A stretch of DNA of 64,000 nt from positions 62,001 through 126,000 of IMG/VR virus record IMGVR_UViG_3300008117_000029, one strand, 5' to 3'. Source of the DNA: a virus. Each line of letters starts with the position of its first letter. Position 1 is the first letter of the stretch. Below, in pieces: positions 18,809-29,507 of the stretch. The notes under the pieces were generated by a model that was given only the letters and a program-made list of their open reading frames with translations, searched no databases and had not been told where the DNA came from. The position numbers and the translations under genes were made by a program.

Positions 18809-20647
18809 ATGGCGAACAGAAAAATATCATATACTACAAGAGATTATCAAGCAATAAGAACCGAGCTTCTTAATTACGTCAGAACATTCTACCCTGAATT
18901 AATTCAGGACTTTAATGATGCATCTGTTTTTTCAGTGTTCTTAGACATGAATGCCGCGATTGCCGACAATTTACATTACAATATCGATAGAAGTATTCAA
19001 GAAACAGTATTACAATACGCACAACAAAGGTCATCTGTTTATAACATAGCAAGAACTTATGGATTAAAGGTTCCTGGTCAAAGACCTTCAGTTGCACTTG
19101 TTGACTTTTCAATTACCGTTCCAGCCTTTGGAGACAAAGAAGATGAAAGATACCTCGGAGTTTTAACGAGAGGTTCACAGTTTACCGGTGGTGGGATTGT
19201 TTTTGAAAATATTAATGATATTGATTTTGCATCACCATACAACTCTCAAGGTTTTCCAAACAGATTGAAGATACCAAATTTCAACGCAAACAATGTCTTG
19301 ATAAATTATACAATTACCAAGAGAGAACTTGTCGTAAATGGTATTACAAAGGTTTTCAAAAGGGTTATTACCCCGAATGATGTAAGACCATTCTTAGAGT
19401 TATTCCTACCTGAAAAAAATGTTCTAGGTATCACAAGTGTATTGTTGAAAAATGGAACTGAATATACTAACATCCCTTCAGTTGCTGAATTCTTGGGGGC
19501 ACAGAATAGGTGGTATGAAGTTGACTCATTGGCCGAAGACAGAATCTTTGTTGAAGACCCGACCAAAGTTTCAGACCAGCCTGGTATAAAAGTAGGAAGA
19601 TATATTCAAACTCAGAATAGGTTTATTTCAGAATACACAGCCGAAGGATTCAAAAAATTAACTTTCGGAGGCGGAACAAATACCGCACAAGATGCATTAG
19701 ATGAATTTACAACTTTAGGTTTGACTGCTGAAATACAAAGATACTCTAATAATATGTCTTTGGGTGCGGCTTTAGTCCCTAATTCGACACTGTTTATTCA
19801 ATATAGAATCGGTGGTGGATTGGCAACAAACTTGGGAACAAATGTAATCAATCAAATCGGAACGGTTTCGTTTTATGTTAACGGACCATCAGAATCGACT
19901 AATTCGTCAGTGGTTAACTCATTGAGATGTAATAACGTAACAGCAGCTGTTGGAGGTGCTGGAGTTCCAACAGTAGAAGAGGTTAGAAACTATGTTTCAT
20001 TCAACTTTTCGGCACAAAAAAGAGCTGTTACGGTTCAAGATTATGAATCATTGATAAGAACAATGCCATCACAATATGGTGCACCTGCCAAAGTTTCAAT
20101 TACCGAAAATGATAATAAGATTCTCATCCAATTATTATCATATGACACCTCAGGAAAACTAACAAGTATTGTCTCAAACACGTTGAGACAAAATGTTGCA
20201 ACTTATCTTTCTAATTACAGAATGATGAACGACTATATTTCGATTTTGACTGCAGAAGTAATTGACCTTTCTTTTGAAATTTCAATTGTTCTCGACTCCG
20301 CACAAAATTCAGGACAAGTTATTACCGCTGTAGTGGATAGAATCTCTGCATACATGGACCCACTCGGAAGAGAAATGGGTCAGAATGTAAATTTATCTGA
20401 ACTCGAAAGTATTGTTCAAAACCAAAACGGAGTTCTGACAGTTGCTGACGTAAAAGTTTTTAATAAAGTAGGTGGTCAATATTCTTCAGCCGAAACGTCA
20501 ATGGAATATTCAGACCCAGAAACAAAACAGATACAACCTGTAGACAATACAATCTTTGCACAACCCTCACAGGTTTACCAAGTTAGATACCCAACAAAAG
20601 ATATCAAAATCTTAGTTAAGAATTTCCAATCTGTAACCTTTTCTTAA
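18809..20647 (+). CDS. 6: gp6/J-like baseplate wedge protein
   Basis: This 612-residue protein forms the ring of the baseplate wedge in contractile tails. The N-terminus (DYQAIRTELLNYVRTFYPE, then FSVFLDMNAAIADNLHYNID) is the typical gp6/gpJ opening; an ILAR-like helix (SSVYNIARTYGLKVPGQRPS) follows at about 73-92. The C-terminal third has the family's EEVRNYVSFNFSAQKRAVTVQDYE segment near residue 390-415 and a beta-rich end. T4 gp6 has 660 residues. The gp25-gp6 pairing is one of the most conserved in contractile tails and supports the call. Confidence 0.85.
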   Translation: MANRKISYTTRDYQAIRTELLNYVRTFYPELIQDFNDASVFSVFLDMNAAIADNLHYNIDRSIQETVLQYAQQRSSVYNIARTYGLKVPGQRPSVALVDFSITVPAFGDKEDERYLGVLTRGSQFTGGGIVFENINDIDFASPYNSQGFPNRLKIPNFNANNVLINYTITKRELVVNGITKVFKRVITPNDVRPFLELFLPEKNVLGITSVLLKNGTEYTNIPSVAEFLGAQNRWYEVDSLAEDRIFVEDPTKVSDQPGIKVGRYIQTQNRFISEYTAEGFKKLTFGGGTNTAQDALDEFTTLGLTAEIQRYSNNMSLGAALVPNSTLFIQYRIGGGLATNLGTNVINQIGTVSFYVNGPSESTNSSVVNSLRCNNVTAAVGGAGVPTVEEVRNYVSFNFSAQKRAVTVQDYESLIRTMPSQYGAPAKVSITENDNKILIQLLSYDTSGKLTSIVSNTLRQNVATYLSNYRMMNDYISILTAEVIDLSFEISIVLDSAQNSGQVITAVVDRISAYMDPLGREMGQNVNLSELESIVQNQNGVLTVADVKVFNKVGGQYSSAETSMEYSDPETKQIQPVDNTIFAQPSQVYQVRYPTKDIKILVKNFQSVTFS

Positions 20648-20720
20648 TTAGTTTATTTCGTAATCAATTCACTTATTTTTAAGTGGTGTGTGATTTCGTC
20701 TTTGAAAATTACAGTTAAAC

Positions 20721-20728
20721 TATTTATT
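20721..20728 (+). promoter_or_regulatory. TATTTATT motif before a giant tail gene
   Basis: TATTTATT lies 13 bases before the ATG at 20742. The 94-base gap also carries a small hairpin CACTT/AAGTG at 20670-20685. Apart from these I see nothing in the gap. Confidence 0.45.
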
Positions 20729-20741
20729 GAAAAACTAGTTG

Positions 20742-23700
20742 ATGGGTCAATCCTATAGAATAAGAACCGAATTAGGTGTAAACAAAACAATTAATGTTCA
20801 ACTCGACCAAGACTTTGAATTTTTAGAAATTCTGTCTTTGACAATACAACAAACGGATGTTTATATAAGAGCTTGTGCTGATTACGGTGTGGTTGTAGGA
20901 AGAGTTACTGCTAATAACGGATTTGGATTACCCAACGCAAGGGTCTCGGTTTTTGTTCCTATCACTGAGGTAGACCAATCGAACCCTATCATTTCAAGTA
21001 TATATCCTTATAAGTCTCCTGAAGACAAAAATGAAGATGGATATCGATACAATCTCCTACCTTACGAAAGGTCACATAGCGGACACAATCCTACAGGAAC
21101 TTTACCAAGTAGGCTTGATGCATTGACCGCGTCTACGGTTGTTGAGTTATACGATAGGTATTACAAATTTACCGCAAAAACAAACGAAAGTGGGGACTAC
21201 ATGATAATGGGAGTTCCGGTTGGTAATCAACAATTTGTGATGGACGTTGATTTGTCGGACATGGGTGAATTCTCATTGACACCACAAGATTTAATTAGAA
21301 TTGGAAGGGCAACGGAATCACAAGTGGCGGGAAATAGATTTAGAAGCTCAACTGATTTGAATTCTCTTCCTCAAATTGTAAATTTGAATAGAACAATTGA
21401 AGTTAGTCCTTTATGGGGTGACCCTGATGTTTGTCAAATAGCAATCAACCGACTTGATTTTGATTTGAGGGATGATGCAAACATTGACATACAGCCTACT
21501 TCTGTTTTCATGGGTTCGGTTTATTCCACACCTGACAAGTTTAGGTTAAGACCCGATTTGAAATTAGGTTCTATAACAATAAGGGGTGGTAAACCGAGAG
21601 ATAATTTCGGTAACCTATGTTCACTTGTTGCAGGACCTGGTCAAATACTTGCAGTAAGACAAACAATTAATACTGACTTGAGCGGCAATCCAATTCTTGA
21701 AGAATACAGATTGGAACAAAGTGGAAATTTAATAGACGAAAATGGGGTATGGTTGGTAGAACTCCCAATGAATTTGGATTATTTAGTCACAAACGAGTTT
21801 GGTGAAAAAATTCTATCAAACGACCCAACGATTGGAATTCCCACTAAGGGAAAATATAGATTTAAAATTAAATGGCAACAATCAAATAGTCTAAGTGAAT
21901 CTGTCAAAAGACCGTATTTTTTAGTTCCAAACGTTAGAGAGTATGGTTGGAGTAGCACTGCGGTTGACCCAAACAATCCTAATGTTAACCCTCCTTTACA
22001 ACAAAGAAATCAACTAAAAAGTTCTTATTATTTTGGGCTAGATTGGTCAGGTTATACTAACGGGTTTTCTGTTCAGGACGCAACAACAAAACTTAATGAG
22101 ATGATAAACTGTGAAGACACATTTTATCAATTCGAATATAATAGAGTTTATACAGTTTCAGGTTTGATAGACCAATATAAAGATGGGGGTAGAGGAAGGT
22201 TTATAGGAATCAAAGAAATTGATGATGATTCATGTTCTGACACAGTGAATAAATTTCCGGTAAACGAAGGGTTCAAAAACTTTGACTTTTTATTTTTTAT
22301 TGTCTCACTTTTACTTCAACTCCTTCAGATTGTTTCAATCCCACTTTTAATTGCACTCCATTTTATAGTCTTCTTTTTAAATCTTTTGTTGGGTTTGAAA
22401 AATATCCTTATTGGTTTATTTGCGGCTTTAGTTGGATATCATTTATACCTTTTCGGAAAAGGTGTTATTAAAGGTATTAAACTTTATATTGAAGCTGGTA
22501 AGTTAACTGCGGCTGGTGCAAACTTGGTTGGAACTGGAGTTGCATCTATTGCTGGTGCTGCTTTAAAATTTTTGGCAGGTCAAAAAACTACAGAAGCAAA
22601 AGATACTTTAGCAATTGCAGGGAAAAACTTAGCAATTTCAATAAAATATGGATTATCTATTTTTGCTATAAATAAAATATACCAAATTTTCCGAGGTCAG
22701 AAAATAAAAGTTATATCCCTACCGGTATTAACATATCCAGACTGCCAAGGTTGCGAGTGTAAACCAAAAGATATATCTCAAGACCAATCATTAACATCAA
22801 GTCAAAGTGGATTACTCTCAAGATTCTCAGATTCAATTCAATATTATGAAAAATTATTAGCAAGCCCTTATGTTCAGTCGTTCGATGAGGATAGTAGAGA
22901 TGCGGTGGCACTTGCATTCGCAAGTGCTGCGGGTGGAAATGACGGTGACCCATTCAGTAGAAACTCATACAAGGTTATGGATTCAGGGGATGATGGTAGT
23001 ATTTTTATAGATGGTTGTCCTGTTGATTTTTTCGCTTACTCAAATTATCTCCCCTTAGGTGAAAGAGTTAATATTTTTAACACGAGAAAAAAATATTTTG
23101 ATGGTGTTAATCGTATCAAAGTTACATTTAATTCACCAAATAATTTGGTTAATCACTTGGATAATACACTTACAATCTTTTTGTCAGACAAACTTGAAAC
23201 TGGCACATTGTTAAGTTTTGTTAACCCCTTAGATACAACCGACGTTAACTTTAATTTCACAGGAAATACACCACAAACAAGTGGTATTTATGGACAGGCT
23301 CTTAATCCTGGTCCATCAACATATAATGTGGGATATTGTGACCCTAACAACCCTTATAGTAACCTCACAACAACCTACCAATTAAATAGAGGTTCCGAGA
23401 TAACGGGGTATACATATCCGGCGGATATCGAATATTATCAAGTAATTACTGCACTAACAATAAATCAAGCGATAAACTTATTTGGTGGAGCTCCAGATGA
23501 ATCTTTACCGCAAATTGTAAATTCAGGGACGGTTATTATTGGAAATAATCAGAAACACATTAAAATTCTTGGTATTTGTATCAACACTGGTTGGCTCAAC
23601 GGATATTACACCAACGAAATTCCTTATTCACAAATTTTCCAAGATTATGGAAATCAGTATATCACAATCTTACAAAGAGGTGTTGACCCGTATTCACCAA

Positions 23701-25796
23701 CCTACGTGAACAAATACGGTTTAGGAGTTCTTTTTGGTTTCAATGACCCTGATGCATTAACCTTGACCGCAGAAACAAGACTTAATATTCCAATCCAGAA
23801 ACTTAATTCCAATATAATGAGCGTTCAACCATTCACACAAAATGGTCAATCTGAAATATTTTACCCATCTCATTTCTTCAGGGGTGGTATAAATAACACG
23901 ACTGAAATAGGAAAACAGTGGTCAGCATTCACAACTTTCAACGTGGGATATTATAGTAGTTTGGATAGAACAACTAATCCATCTGGTTCATTAGATTTTT
24001 CAAACGGAGTCGTTTCTAGCCCATATAATGGTGCATACTCATCTATTGTAACAACACCTTCACAACGTGTTGGAAAATATAATACAGCTGAAGATATTTC
24101 TGGTGCAGCTTTCTTTTATGTTCAAGAATCTGGAAGGAGACCCAAAGATGTAGAAATAACCTATTACACAAATGTGTTCTTACCATCATTTACAGGTAAT
24201 CCAATGAATATTTCCACTAACACTCTAAATGTGATGAGAACCGACAGATTACCCTCTTCAGATAACTTGGATGGTGGAACTTGGACATTGAATCCCGCTT
24301 TGTTACAACAAAACATTGGTTTTGCAATTTATCAAATCTCTGCGTATGGTGAAGGTGCAATTTCAGTGGATGCTTACAGCACAGGTGCGGACATAACAAC
24401 CGCAGATATTGTAGGACAATACAGTTACACCAACGTTATAGATACATTAAATCTTTGTTCACAAATAGTTTCACTCAAATGTTACGAGGGAAATGGAACG
24501 ACATTTAAAGTGAATACAGGATGCACTGAAACTGATGCAGTAGTAAGCGGATGTTACCAGTTCTTACGAAGACCACTTTTGGATATTGGAAAAGATATTA
24601 GAAATTTTAATGAGTGGGCATATAGATTCCGATTTAACTATGGTTTGTGTAGAGGGGTTTTGTCTCAATCATTTACGAATAATTGGATAAACGGTTCTTT
24701 ATTTATGTTCCCAATCCAAATAGATGTATTTTTTGATTTGAACAATAAACCTTTGGCACCAAAGTATCCTTCAAGGTTAACTTATTTTGATAGTGATACA
24801 AACAATTTTTATTTTAGAAGTAGTCCATTTTTAAGTGGTTCAACATCTTCGAGATTTATAGGTTCCCCCGCAAATACATTAGGGCCACAATATTCAATTA
24901 ATTCGAGAAATCTTTTATTTCCAACAACAATCATAAATTTGGGTATGAAGGATTCGTTTTACCAAGAAATTATAATGGAGGCATCCGCAAAGGCTTATGT
25001 GATGTCAAATCTGAATCCTACAAGTTACTCCGACACATCAGATATTGTAAACCTATTTGTTCTTTCTAGAATCACGAGTGCGACTTTCTTACAACAAATG
25101 TTGGGATTGAGAGATAACTCAATCAATAGTTTATTCACGAGGTCATCGACAGTTGGAATTATTCAACCTAAGAATAGGGTGGATGCCGACTTGGTTCAAA
25201 TGATGTCAATTAATAGTGAAATTGGAATAGTTCCTTTCAGCACAGAATTTTATCCTTTTGATGCAAATGACCCGAACAATGCTGTTGTAGTTTTACAAAC
25301 CGCAGGTAATAATGTTATGGGAATATTCTTCTCATCCTCAACTGCAGATTTACAGATAAAAGACTATATTTCACCAGGGGTTATTAACTTCAGACCAGCA
25401 TCTAACGCAAATGCACTGACATATCCTTTCGGTATTAAATCACAAAGAGTTCCTTTTTATCAGTGGGGTTTAGAAGGCGGTAATTCAATTTTTGGAACTG
25501 AAAAAAATAATTGGAAAACGAACATATCAGATGGTATTATCTCTTACGAATATCAATCTTTGAGTAGAAGATTTACGAATGCACCATCTTATTTCAGTGG
25601 TTCATACAACAACGTAAGTGACATATATCAAAGAGGTTATATTTTTGCTGTTAACCAAAACCAACAATATTCTGCAACGGCTGGAACTTGGACAAACAAT
25701 TTTATGATTGGTGCTCCAAACCAGTTTTACTTTGGATTAGTTGCAGGTGCGTCTGCTTTGGATAAATTTAAGACAAAATATAGTGCAGATGAATAA
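20742..25796 (+). CDS. giant tail structural protein with internal hydrophobic segment
   Basis: This protein has 1684 residues from the ATG at 20742; a TTG three bases earlier is a less likely start. The N-terminal region contains a carboxypeptidase-regulatory/CNA-B-like beta domain (GRVTANNGFGLPNARVSVFV and TNESGDYMIMGVPVGNQQFV, about residues 55-170). Residues about 513-575 are strikingly hydrophobic (FDFLFFIVSLLLQLLQIVSI, then further Leu/Ile-rich helices), enough for two or three membrane passes, followed by an Ala/Gly-rich amphipathic region to about 650 and a Cys cluster (DCQGCECKP). The remaining 1000 residues are beta-rich, Asn/Ser/Tyr-rich, like other tail proteins here. Placed right after gp25 and gp6, it occupies the position of large wedge proteins such as T4 gp7. 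The family is not recognised. Confidence 0.7.
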   Translation: MGQSYRIRTELGVNKTINVQLDQDFEFLEILSLTIQQTDVYIRACADYGVVVGRVTANNGFGLPNARVSVFVPITEVDQSNPIISSIYPYKSPEDKNEDGYRYNLLPYERSHSGHNPTGTLPSRLDALTASTVVELYDRYYKFTAKTNESGDYMIMGVPVGNQQFVMDVDLSDMGEFSLTPQDLIRIGRATESQVAGNRFRSSTDLNSLPQIVNLNRTIEVSPLWGDPDVCQIAINRLDFDLRDDANIDIQPTSVFMGSVYSTPDKFRLRPDLKLGSITIRGGKPRDNFGNLCSLVAGPGQILAVRQTINTDLSGNPILEEYRLEQSGNLIDENGVWLVELPMNLDYLVTNEFGEKILSNDPTIGIPTKGKYRFKIKWQQSNSLSESVKRPYFLVPNVREYGWSSTAVDPNNPNVNPPLQQRNQLKSSYYFGLDWSGYTNGFSVQDATTKLNEMINCEDTFYQFEYNRVYTVSGLIDQYKDGGRGRFIGIKEIDDDSCSDTVNKFPVNEGFKNFDFLFFIVSLLLQLLQIVSIPLLIALHFIVFFLNLLLGLKNILIGLFAALVGYHLYLFGKGVIKGIKLYIEAGKLTAAGANLVGTGVASIAGAALKFLAGQKTTEAKDTLAIAGKNLAISIKYGLSIFAINKIYQIFRGQKIKVISLPVLTYPDCQGCECKPKDISQDQSLTSSQSGLLSRFSDSIQYYEKLLASPYVQSFDEDSRDAVALAFASAAGGNDGDPFSRNSYKVMDSGDDGSIFIDGCPVDFFAYSNYLPLGERVNIFNTRKKYFDGVNRIKVTFNSPNNLVNHLDNTLTIFLSDKLETGTLLSFVNPLDTTDVNFNFTGNTPQTSGIYGQALNPGPSTYNVGYCDPNNPYSNLTTTYQLNRGSEITGYTYPADIEYYQVITALTINQAINLFGGAPDESLPQIVNSGTVIIGNNQKHIKILGICINTGWLNGYYTNEIPYSQIFQDYGNQYITILQRGVDPYSPTYVNKYGLGVLFGFNDPDALTLTAETRLNIPIQKLNSNIMSVQPFTQNGQSEIFYPSHFFRGGINNTTEIGKQWSAFTTFNVGYYSSLDRTTNPSGSLDFSNGVVSSPYNGAYSSIVTTPSQRVGKYNTAEDISGAAFFYVQESGRRPKDVEITYYTNVFLPSFTGNPMNISTNTLNVMRTDRLPSSDNLDGGTWTLNPALLQQNIGFAIYQISAYGEGAISVDAYSTGADITTADIVGQYSYTNVIDTLNLCSQIVSLKCYEGNGTTFKVNTGCTETDAVVSGCYQFLRRPLLDIGKDIRNFNEWAYRFRFNYGLCRGVLSQSFTNNWINGSLFMFPIQIDVFFDLNNKPLAPKYPSRLTYFDSDTNNFYFRSSPFLSGSTSSRFIGSPANTLGPQYSINSRNLLFPTTIINLGMKDSFYQEIIMEASAKAYVMSNLNPTSYSDTSDIVNLFVLSRITSATFLQQMLGLRDNSINSLFTRSSTVGIIQPKNRVDADLVQMMSINSEIGIVPFSTEFYPFDANDPNNAVVVLQTAGNNVMGIFFSSSTADLQIKDYISPGVINFRPASNANALTYPFGIKSQRVPFYQWGLEGGNSIFGTEKNNWKTNISDGIISYEYQSLSRRFTNAPSYFSGSYNNVSDIYQRGYIFAVNQNQQYSATAGTWTNNFMIGAPNQFYFGLVAGASALDKFKTKYSADE

Positions 25797-27483
25797 CTAT
25801 AAAATTATACCGAGTAGTCTGACTTTCCAAAGTGCTCCTTTTGTTGACCAGGAAATCACCTTGACCTTACAAGAAAAACAACAAGAAATTACTGAATATG
25901 ATAGAAGTCAAACAATAAGTTTAGCTCAGGTTTATGACGATGAGAGACAGGAATCTACAGTCTTCAGACCGACATTCAAACTTAGTTATTTGTATTCCAA
26001 CACTTATACAGGAACAACTGAATACATTCCATTTAGAAATAATCTGTTTTATGTAAACCCTGAGGTTTCAACGGTCAGCACAATTTGGAAAGGATTCCCT
26101 CAGTTTTATGAGTTTGATTTCTACAGACCCGATGTTAAAGACCAACATTTTCCATATAAATCTAAAAGTGCTTATACCTACAATTGGACATATTATCTAA
26201 CATATCCTTACGAAAACCAATATAATAAACAATTAACATATTATTCTAATAACACACCAATCAATTGGGTTGCAGGAGACGGAATTCCATTTGAAATATT
26301 TAACTCACAACAAAATGGTGACAACATAATAAGTTTTAGATGTATTGCTCCTCATGGAGTTTTACCTAATGAATATGTCGAACTATCACTCACATATAGG
26401 AATGAAAAGATTTTCCAAGTATATTCTTTAGGTAACGGATTAGTTGAATCTGACCCTTATATCTTCAATGTTTTAAATGTTGGATACACTGGCTCTACTT
26501 TCAACAACGGAACTAGAGGAACTTTTAAAAGAGTTATCAATCCAGATAATCTTAATGAGACTAAATCGAAATACTACATCAAAAAACTAAAGGTTGTGAC
26601 AAATTTGGACGATATCATTGTAACAAAAGCTGGTTTTGAAAAAAATGTTTTTGGTGAAGAAAGAAAATTTGAATACAGTTCGATTACTCCCAATAAAGTC
26701 ACGAGGGTTTCTCAGAAGACAAGTAGTAACGCTTATTCGTTCACGTCCGCATACGATTTGGATTTCGCTTCCCTAAAAGATAACAACGGTAGACCGTTAA
26801 ACGAGATTAATCTAACTGTGATAAATAAAGGTTATTCAGGTTATTTCAATCAGCCTAATAATGGTGTCGGAATAAAACAGGGATGGGAATTCAATCTTTC
26901 AAAAAATATTAATCCGTGGTGGGATTTGAATAACACACAGTCAAACTCATCTATTCAAACATCAGCATATACTTTGACAAGTGGTGTAACAAAGACATTC
27001 ACTTATAATTTAGACTTGAAAAGAGCAGATGTTATTGATGGTGATTTTTGTGAGTGGAATGATTATGAACAAATCGAAAGGGTCATATCAAAATACTATC
27101 AAAAAATAAAATACAATCAAAGTGTGTTTCAAACAACAAATAACAGTAATACGAACTCACCTGGTTTTTACTATGAGCCACATATCCCTATGACCATAAG
27201 AATATTTTCAGATTACATCGAAACAGGAAATGTCGACGCGATTGAGAATATACCAAGCTGGGCTTTTTATTCTACCCAAGACAGAGAATTCAGATGGAGA
27301 GACCTATACACATATGGATTCAAAGATAGTTCAAACAGGGGTGTGGATTATCCTTTCTTTAACACGGCGCATTACCCTTTTGTATCTGCCGTATTTAGAT
27401 TAATACCTGAGGGAATAGATTACAATGAATCTATTTTAGGTGTAGATGAACCAATTAAACCTTTGATAGATGGATGTGAATAA
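25789..27483 (+). CDS. virion structural protein, unknown family
   Basis: The protein has 564 residues from the ATG at 25789, which overlaps the upstream stop (ATGAATAA); an upstream in-frame TTG would overlap the giant gene by 56 bases and is less likely. Composition is typical of beta-rich tail proteins: many Tyr, Asn, Thr and Ser, no cysteine cluster, no membrane segment. The N-terminus (MNNYKIIPSSLTFQSAPFVD) and middle give no motif I recognise. The tight overlaps on both sides place it in a single unit with the neighbouring tail genes from 20742 to 29505. A baseplate or tail-fibre-attachment role is inferred only from that. Confidence 0.65.
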   Translation: MNNYKIIPSSLTFQSAPFVDQEITLTLQEKQQEITEYDRSQTISLAQVYDDERQESTVFRPTFKLSYLYSNTYTGTTEYIPFRNNLFYVNPEVSTVSTIWKGFPQFYEFDFYRPDVKDQHFPYKSKSAYTYNWTYYLTYPYENQYNKQLTYYSNNTPINWVAGDGIPFEIFNSQQNGDNIISFRCIAPHGVLPNEYVELSLTYRNEKIFQVYSLGNGLVESDPYIFNVLNVGYTGSTFNNGTRGTFKRVINPDNLNETKSKYYIKKLKVVTNLDDIIVTKAGFEKNVFGEERKFEYSSITPNKVTRVSQKTSSNAYSFTSAYDLDFASLKDNNGRPLNEINLTVINKGYSGYFNQPNNGVGIKQGWEFNLSKNINPWWDLNNTQSNSSIQTSAYTLTSGVTKTFTYNLDLKRADVIDGDFCEWNDYEQIERVISKYYQKIKYNQSVFQTTNNSNTNSPGFYYEPHIPMTIRIFSDYIETGNVDAIENIPSWAFYSTQDREFRWRDLYTYGFKDSSNRGVDYPFFNTAHYPFVSAVFRLIPEGIDYNESILGVDEPIKPLIDGCE

Positions 27484-28402
27484 ATTTCAAATTTTAAGAG
27501 AGGGGGGAATATCCAAACAAATTAATATTCCGATTCAGATGACTTGGGATTATTTGGGTTTGGATGACTCTATTGATGAATATGAAACTCAAATAGTTAA
27601 AGAGGTTATTGGTGATGGTAGAGACTTTGAGGTAACAAGATTTAGTCACGCCCCACATAACAGCCCCTCAATCTTTATCAATCCAACGACGGGCCAAGTA
27701 ACTCAATCAAATATAGTTGGAGGTTCAGACTCTACTGTATGTAATTATGAATTTTATTTTTATTCAGGTGGTTCGATTAATGATTTGAATAATTGGCAGA
27801 TTAACTACTTAGGAGAAGGATTTACACCTCAAGACTTATACTACTATAATAACTCATTTACGAACTCGTTTTTTAAGTTGGACCTTTATGACACTCCTGA
27901 TGAAAAAAGACAAACAAACTACCTAACAATCATCATACCAACCCAACAAGGTCTGAAGATGGACACTCGAATGCAAAGAGCCACAGTCTCAGTAAAGAAA
28001 CCAAAGTTTATTTTGGATTTCATCGGAGACAAAGAGGGTTTCTTTATCTACTGGTTAAAGAAAAGAGAATTTTTGAACATATCAACATTCTATATGTCAG
28101 CCAAGTTTTATAACGCAGGAACTGGTCAATTTACCAAAATGATGACAGGTAGAGGATGGGACCCTCAAAGTTCGACTCCTCCTTGTCAACAACAATGGCC
28201 AACTCCATTTAATGTTGATAGAACCTTGGGACCACAGTCATGTATGTCGGTAGGAGAAAGAAATACATTCGACAACACACAATATTTTTATTACACAGTT
28301 CAAATAGATTATCCAACACAAACATATCAGGTGTATAATACTGCTGGACAAAGATTGGGAACAAGTATACCCATAAAATGGTTTGAATATATAAATCCAT
28401 GA
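27470..28402 (+). CDS. virion structural protein, unknown family
   Basis: This is a 310-residue protein, beta-rich with no membrane segment. The N-terminal stretch (KFQILREGGISKQINIPIQM) resembles the start of the neighbouring giant tail protein (IRTELGVNKTINVQL) in layout, that is, a short strand, a turn and a pair of strands, which may mark a common docking element. It overlaps the gene before it by 14 bases and the one after it by four (ATGA), so it is translationally coupled. Length is near that of T4 gp8 (334 residues) but I see no sequence basis for that identity. Confidence 0.65.
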   Translation: MDVNKFQILREGGISKQINIPIQMTWDYLGLDDSIDEYETQIVKEVIGDGRDFEVTRFSHAPHNSPSIFINPTTGQVTQSNIVGGSDSTVCNYEFYFYSGGSINDLNNWQINYLGEGFTPQDLYYYNNSFTNSFFKLDLYDTPDEKRQTNYLTIIIPTQQGLKMDTRMQRATVSVKKPKFILDFIGDKEGFFIYWLKKREFLNISTFYMSAKFYNAGTGQFTKMMTGRGWDPQSSTPPCQQQWPTPFNVDRTLGPQSCMSVGERNTFDNTQYFYYTVQIDYPTQTYQVYNTAGQRLGTSIPIKWFEYINP

Positions 28403-29505
28403 GTCAAGATTACTATAAGGTTATTATTTCACCTGAGACCGTAAAAGGGGATATTGCTGTTGTAAATTACAATAATACTTCAGTCGGTGTATATTCTGCA
28501 ATGACCAAGGTTGTGAGTTCAGGACCTGGTGGGTCCTCGTTATTGAAGGAGGTGTCGGTTCCGATATTACTTAGACAAAGTGCGGTTGATTGTGGCTATT
28601 ATAGTCCTTTTGACGGAGCGGTATTACAGAAAGATGTTGTGGCGAATTTTTTGTTCTCAGCAACTACTGGAAGTCCAATGACATATTATGTTTATAATAC
28701 TTCGGACCAATTCCAAAATTTCTTGCAGCTCTCTGCCTACAGAGTCGATTGGGGTGATAATTCACCAAAACAATCAATTACAAATTATGCACCCAATTCA
28801 ATAAACCATACATATCCCACTCCGCCAGTTGGAACTACAAAAGATTACAAAATCACGTTGGAACAAATCAACCCTTGGGGTGTAACAACTGTCACTAAAA
28901 CAATTTCAGTTCCTTACAGTAAAGTAACAATATTCAATCCACAAGGTGAATGTTTCTTTGCACCATCATTTGGTAATTGGATTGGAACCCCTGTTTCATA
29001 TGATTATATATTTTCAGGTGATGCAGAAAACAATGTTCAAGACCAAGTGAGTTCGAAATATATAACAATTCCGTTTACGGTGTCAGGGGTAAGTAGGTCT
29101 AGAATCACAGAATTGAAACCTTACGGTAATTTAACAATTAATCAAAGAATCAATTTACCAATCATAAATAATGGGGTGCTGTGGGGTTCAATTACTAATG
29201 TTGGAAATGGTTTTACTGCTTACACTATCCAAGACACCAACTATATTGACTATGGAGATGGAACTACAATTTTCTATCAACCATCATCTGGTTTAACCGA
29301 ATATAACATAACCGCGGTGCCGATAACAAAAAATGAAACTTTGCTTAAAGTAATGGACCAACCTCAGATTCAAACAAACGTATTTGTTGAGAGAGGGAAG
29401 AACAGTGCTTACGAAAGGGTCCAAAGACTTGGTGAGGTGGACAACTTGGGTGACATGATAAACTATGGTTATGGTTTTTTTAATGTCATTAAAAAAGATA
29501 CATAA
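28399..29505 (+). CDS. virion protein with PKD-like domain
   Basis: This is a 368-residue protein. Residues about 80-175 fit a PKD-type immunoglobulin-like fold: AYRVDWGDNSPKQSI, then INHTYPTPPVGTTKDYKITL, where the WGD and HTY phrases are the family signature. A second WGD-like site (YIDYGDGTTIFYQ) near 285 suggests another such domain. PKD domains are binding or spacer modules in bacterial surface proteins. The start overlaps the upstream gene by ATGA, and the gene ends its transcription unit; a TATTTATA motif begins three bases later. A role as a tail decoration or adhesin part is inferred. Confidence 0.65.
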   Translation: MSQDYYKVIISPETVKGDIAVVNYNNTSVGVYSAMTKVVSSGPGGSSLLKEVSVPILLRQSAVDCGYYSPFDGAVLQKDVVANFLFSATTGSPMTYYVYNTSDQFQNFLQLSAYRVDWGDNSPKQSITNYAPNSINHTYPTPPVGTTKDYKITLEQINPWGVTTVTKTISVPYSKVTIFNPQGECFFAPSFGNWIGTPVSYDYIFSGDAENNVQDQVSSKYITIPFTVSGVSRSRITELKPYGNLTINQRINLPIINNGVLWGSITNVGNGFTAYTIQDTNYIDYGDGTTIFYQPSSGLTEYNITAVPITKNETLLKVMDQPQIQTNVFVERGKNSAYERVQRLGEVDNLGDMINYGYGFFNVIKKDT

Positions 29506-29507
29506 AC

